Shown piece after piece: positions 59,634 through 64,000 of a DNA stretch of 64,000 bases (position 1 is the first letter of the stretch; every line of letters begins with the position of its first letter). The translations under genes and the position numbers were made by a program. The DNA comes from Aquanectria penicillioides (taxonomy: Eukaryota; Ascomycota; Sordariomycetes; Hypocreales; Nectriaceae): positions 1,798,001 through 1,862,000 of the forward strand of contig PYIU01000004.1 of assembly GCA_003415625.1 (NCBI GenBank), in the 5' to 3' direction. A model generated the notes under the pieces. The model searched no databases. It was given only the letters and a program-made list of their open reading frames with translations, and was not told where the DNA came from.

Positions 59634-61627
59634 TTGTGGACAAACCTGACACTCCTCATGGAATCCTCAATATCGGCGACCGACTCTGGCGACATAACCC
59701 CAACTTCGACATCCGGGCACAAACTTCTTGAGACGCTGGATGGCTCGTCATTGTATGGCGTTCCTCCAGTGCATTGATCGCTGTCGATTTGTTGGGGCCG
59801 CGGTCCGGTCTCGCCTATTTTCCTAATGCATTTGCTCTATCTCGTTCTTCGATGTATCTTGGGGGTTCACGACTTAACGCATGGCTCGGGTAACTCTTGA
59901 CTGGTGGGAGAAATCTTTGTTGCTGGCAAGGTCCTTGAGGATCTTGTTTTCCAGCGCAAGCTTCCTCGCCGTTGAGGGCCTTACCTGAACGGCATGTCCG
60001 GTGCTCCTCTCGTATTAGGTGTACCAGACCTGTGGTTTTCGCAGTTCATCGAGGCGGCCTCGCGCCTCTGGACGGTGGAACCCAAGGCCACCTGCAGAAC
60101 CAAGTCGCCCGGGATGACGAATACGGGCCAAACCTACTTGGAACAATACTCGTCCAGGTTGGCCCGATATTCCATCGCTGCGGTACAGCTGCGTTGCCAT
60201 CTAACGGGCATTTCTTTGGTCTTGTTTTTTCCTATTCAATTTCATTTTCACCTGTTTGTGTGTTGTGACCGACCGTTTTTATTTCCTCGAGTTTAACTTT
60301 GCTCTCATACGCCGGGTCCGGCTTCTGGGGAGGTTAATTGCGAGGGAGACGGAGCATTGAGGGAGGGGAAGGGGGAGGAGAGTAATTTGGGGTATAAGTT
60401 TTCCTCGAAACCTGTTGACTGCTTGACAATGCGTTCCAGGACCATGGGAGAGCTTCTTAGCCTTGACTCGGCGAGGTTAAGAGAACCGGCTGATATTGGT
60501 CTACGGGTCGTTGAAGGAGAGGAAAACGAAAATCGGTTTGAAGATGGATCAGCCAAATAGTCAAAAATCAAGGCGGGTCTTAATCATGGCGATAACCTAG
60601 GTTCACTTCGAGGATGTGGAATGACGGCACTCTCTTTACTGTGCGGCTAGGTTCACAGCTGGAGGCGCTTGTGAGTGTGGAATACGCGCTGGTATACGAG
60701 ATCAGCGACGGATATCAGGGAAATGAACTGGAGGCTGTGACAGCTAGCTTCTGGAGGTCGTGACAGGACAGATGAGTTTGTTGGCTGTTTCGCCGGAATA
60801 CATGACTAGCGATATCAGCCATCAGTTCATTCGTCAGTTACAGGCTGATGCGTTGACCCATCCCACTCACTTATTCCATCCATCCATTCATTCAGTCTTT
60901 ACACATTTAGGTAGTCTACAAATTGAGTCTGTTGTTCCTTTCGAATGTGCCGGATTATGCGTTTTCCAATGGTGTGGCGGTATCATTCTGTGATGACGTA
61001 GACACGGGCGTTTTGTGGTTGTGTTCGGGTCGGCCTGCCGGGTGTGGGTTAGTTAGGCAGACGAATCAGGCTGCCTTGAATTGGTCAAAAGTCTAGGGTC
61101 CCCAGAATGGATCCTGGTTGAGTGCATGAGAGTTGATGGACGAGGCATCCAAAGTTGGCGGTAAAAGAGCGGCGGGCTGAGGTAGGTAGCCTAAAGGTGG
61201 AGAGGGAGGACTGGAGAGGTGTTTGGTTTGGGGGAGGAGGCTCAAGGCGGAATTGTGGATGTCAAGATGGAGAAAGATTGTTTTTTTCTTTTTCTTTTTG
61301 GCGCTTTGGGATCGAGGCAGCAATGGCTCTAGCCTCTAGGCATATATCGACAGATAGCATAGCTCGTGCGCAGGTAGTTTGGAAGGGATTATAGGGTCTT
61401 GCTAGCGGCGCATAGGGACTAGTTGGATGTCCAGATAGGCACAGCCCGAACGGGGGCCTCAACGGGGCCTGAAAGGGCGCGTGAGCAGTGACATGGGGAT
61501 GAGGCCATTGGTCACATGGGGTGGAGCATCTCACGAGCGTCCCCGCCGAGGTGCACTCATCAAGCATCAGCCGTGGGCCGTGGCATGGGGCCCCAAGCAG
61601 CATCTCTGGATGGATGTGTACAAGGCT

Positions 61628-61667
61628 ATACTATAGTATTAGTAGAGGTGAGAGAGTACTATAGTAC
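61628..61667. repeat. Two 12-bp perfect palindromes sharing TACTATAGTA
   Basis: ATACTATAGTAT (61628-61639) and GTACTATAGTAC (61656-61667) are each self-complementary and share a 10-bp core, 28 bp apart start to start. They are non-coding; they could be a paired protein-binding site or chance in an A/T-richer patch. Confidence 0.6.
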
Positions 61668-62153
61668 ATTACACAGCACAGTAGTAGAGACTAGAGAGGG
61701 AGGGCAGCAGGGCTCAGCAGGGCTCCGCAGGCCCGCCAAACATGCAACATGGGTCCCTTTGATGGCGTCGATTGTGTTTGGTCCTTGCGGTCCTGGTTTG
61801 AGATGGTGAGGACAAAAAGGCCTTTAGCCCGGTCAGTCCACCTGGACGTGTGCGTCAAGGACGACTGACAGTCTGGCACCTGCGAAACTAGAAAGGCCGA
61901 GTGCGTGATTAGTCCGCAGGCTGGGGTTTTTGATCAGTCATGGCGGCCGTGGCGGTCGATGGTCTGAGGCTGTACCCAGACGGTAAGAATGAAGGTTGAC
62001 TGGGGGGGTGGAGGGGAGCCGGGGGTTAAAGAGGGGACGAAGAGAGGGGGCCTAGAAAAGAAGAGTAGAGAGAGGAGAGAAGAGAGTAGGGCGAGGCAAG
62101 GCAAGGCAAAGCAAAGCAAGCAACAATAAGTGGAAAAGGCGTTTTTTTTTTTT

Positions 62154-62191
62154 GAGAGAGAGAGAGAGAGACTGCGGGCCTCTCTCTCTCT
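62154..62191. repeat. GA/CT imperfect inverted repeat (potential hairpin)
   Basis: A run of GA dinucleotides (62154-62171), preceded by twelve T, is followed after ACTGCGGG by a CT run (62180-62191). The arms can pair over about 12 bp. It is non-coding. Confidence 0.7.
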
Positions 62192-62260
62192 GCCTTGGCT
62201 TGGGCGGGCGGTAGGGTGAGAGTAGATGTATCGAGGGCGCTACGCGTATTCACACTTTTG

Positions 62261-62275
62261 TATATATATATATAT
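62261..62275. repeat. TA dinucleotide microsatellite
   Basis: Fifteen bases of alternating T and A in non-coding DNA. A similar TA tract occurs in the first intron of the next gene (about 63690-63715). Confidence 0.8.
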
Positions 62276-63480
62276 GCCAAGGGCCCAAGTGAGATGAGAT
62301 GATGCCGATGGTGTTGGTCATGATGCCAATGAATCAATGAATGCAAGTGCTGGGACGAAAGACCTCGTGGATGCAGGTGAGCTATCAAGTCACACCAACC
62401 CAACAGCTACCGCTCCGCTCCGTTCCCAGTCCCACCACTCCAACCCCTCGCTCTGCGTGCGCCCTCGCACCCGATCAGACGGAGCCGAGACCCTCCATCC
62501 GACATCATTGCTGACACGTTTAAAAGGAATAAACTCCCGTCTTTGTTATTGTCTCCCCCAGGACCCCTATTTTTTTTTTTGTTGGCCTTGGCTTCCAATC
62601 TGGTTTGTCCGACTGAGGCCTCGAGACTCTGCGTAAATCCAGCATTCATTCACTTTTTGTAAGTACCATTTGCTCGTCAAACACGTCGCTTGATCTTTCA
62701 TGTCGGTCTGCGTCCGTGCTGGCCGTATGTGACCAGCGGCAGCTGTCGACGGCTTTCCGAATTCGATCAACGAGAATGCTGGCTAACCATAGGCCGAGTT
62801 CGGAAAAGGAAGCGCACTGCATTTTTAGACTTCTCTCTCACACTCGCTCTTCACTCGCTTTGCTCCTAGACACCACCACCCACTACCACCACTACCACCA
62901 CTACCACCACCACAACAACAACAACAACCACCGCCAACTCGGGTTTTCAAGGGTGAAAAAAAAAAAACCCAAAAACAAAAACCAAAACCAAAACATCCAC
63001 CCCCCCCCCTTCTCCACTACCAACCAGCGACGTCCCAGACCGCGGGCACCTTAGCACCACACAATCCTCAGCCGGTCCCTCTCCATCCGTTTTGGTTCAT
63101 TTTATCCACTCGTCCATGCCCGCACGAGACGGCCGAGCGTGATCGCCTACCACCCCACATTGATTCACGGTCCCTCGCACACCAAGATCCCGCTACCCAT
63201 CACAGCCTCGTGCCTCGTCCTCAAAGCCTCTGTGATTGCGTGAGCACGTTGCGTGGTGTCCCATCAATTCGTGCGAGCTTCTGCGGGCTCTGCAGGCTTC
63301 TGCATAAACAACACTAGCCACACCGACGCCGGCGACTACAACCACAACCTTCAACGACACGACACCACCACTGCCCGTTGCCCACCCTCACCACCAAGAG
63401 GCACATGTCAACAGCTTCACGATACCGTTTCGCAGCCCAAACCCCCCAGCTCTAGCTTCCGTCACGACCTCTAGTCCGCC

Positions 63481-64000
63481 ATGGCCTCTTCTCCCTCCTC
63501 ACTGGATCTCATGGTCCTCACCTTCAACTGCGGAAAGGCCCAGATCAACGTACCCGTGTTTGCCCACCACCTGCAGACCGCCCTCTCCCAGAATGCCTCG
63601 GGTCTCCCCGACCTCGTTGTCCTGTAAGCGATTCCCTTCCCGTCCGTCAAGACGGCGAGCCACAAAATGAAAAAAAAAAAATTACACATATATATATATG
63701 CACGTATATATATGTATTCAAAGAACCGACGCCAAGTTCATGGAGAGAGAAGAAGAAGAAGAAGAATAAGAAGAAAAAGAAAAAAAAACCGGGACTGTGT
63801 GACACAAACCACTTCAGCCATGCGTTGCCCTACCCAACATGGGGAAGGGAATGGGTTCCCATTCTTTTTATGCTTATACTCTTCCCTCCCCTTTGTTGGG
63901 GGCTGCCCGTGAGAAACGTTGTCTCTTCGGGAGCGCGATGCTGATTCGTGTGCCACATGCAGCTCCCTACAGGAAGTCGCCCCGCTGAGCTACTGCTTCA
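63481..64000 (+). CDS. Inositol polyphosphate 5-phosphatase-like protein, N-terminal part (cut by window edge)
   Basis: ATG 63481 (context TCCGCCATGGCC) starts exon 1, 63481-63623. The intron 63624-63962 (339 nt, donor GTAAGC, acceptor CATGCAG) contains A-runs, TA repeats and GAAGAA repeats. Exon 2 begins at 63963 and leaves the window. The peptide MVLTFNCGKAQINVPVFAHH, then LPDLVVL joined to SLQEVAPLSYCF, is the start of an endonuclease/exonuclease/phosphatase fold. TFNC corresponds to the first strand with its catalytic Asn and SLQE carries the metal-binding Glu, as in INPP5 enzymes that remove the 5-phosphate of phosphoinositides. The catalytic core lies beyond the window, so the subclass is uncertain; a DNase I-like relative is the alternative. 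Confidence 0.75.

Larger units (their letters stand above)
59634..63480. other. Gene-free region between CK1 and the phosphatase-like gene
   Basis: About 3.8 kb. The first kilobase or so may be CK1 3' UTR. Further on there are two 12-bp palindromes (61628-61667), a GA/CT inverted repeat (62154-62191), a TA run (62261-62275), a CCA/CAA-rich tract (62871-62932) and the C-rich leader of the downstream gene. No coding frame is supported. Confidence 0.55.

Overview
The window is nuclear DNA of a filamentous ascomycete, most likely a Sordariomycete and probably Hypocreales. The evidence is short GT-AG introns with CTRAY-type branch points, pyrimidine-rich leaders, a Woronin-body HEX1 gene (confined to Pezizomycotina), a medA/REN1/acon-3-type conidiation regulator and a fungal-type annexin. 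No prophage, CRISPR array, secondary-metabolite cluster or intact transposon is visible. About ten genes are supported in 64 kb, so intergenic space is large.

Layout: 1-66 (-), 5' end of an unrecognised gene leaving the window; 1805-2993 (+), methyltransferase-like protein; 4772-7722 (+), annexin with a long charged disordered head; 7976-11332 (-), Rqc2/NEMF ribosome-quality-control factor, convergent with the annexin; 14936-17125 (+), HEX1 in a long repeat-bearing form; 18083-19670 (+), bleomycin hydrolase; 25047-27950 (+), large disordered protein with a C-terminal conserved module; 27951 to about 41000, a gene-poor stretch with a few broken coding-like tracts; 41148/44351-47429 (+), medA/REN1/acon-3 regulator with what looks like a spliced leader and a 3.1 kb intron; 49710-52526 (+), proline-rich PGQ-repeat protein; 58074-59633 (+), casein kinase 1 with an alternative 3' splice; 63481-64000 (+), start of an inositol-polyphosphate 5-phosphatase-like gene.

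The genes do not form one pathway. Together they are housekeeping and developmental functions: translation quality control, proteolysis, septal-pore sealing, kinase/clock signalling and conidiation.

Two themes deserve attention. First, single-base frame breaks recur in otherwise well-preserved genes (near 2298, 5480-5511, 44437-44439, 50870-50886, 51761-51768 and 52388-52393, plus weaker cases near 28336 and 35200). Nearly all are one-base losses, often in C-runs. This looks more like a sequencing or assembly property than gene death, so 'pseudogene' calls here should be distrusted. Second, several genes carry splice choices with clear protein consequences: CK1 (stop codon overlapping a perfect donor), the medA-type regulator (3n intron, 751-nt intron, distal first exon), the 25047 gene (3n stop-free intron) and HEX1 (long versus short form).
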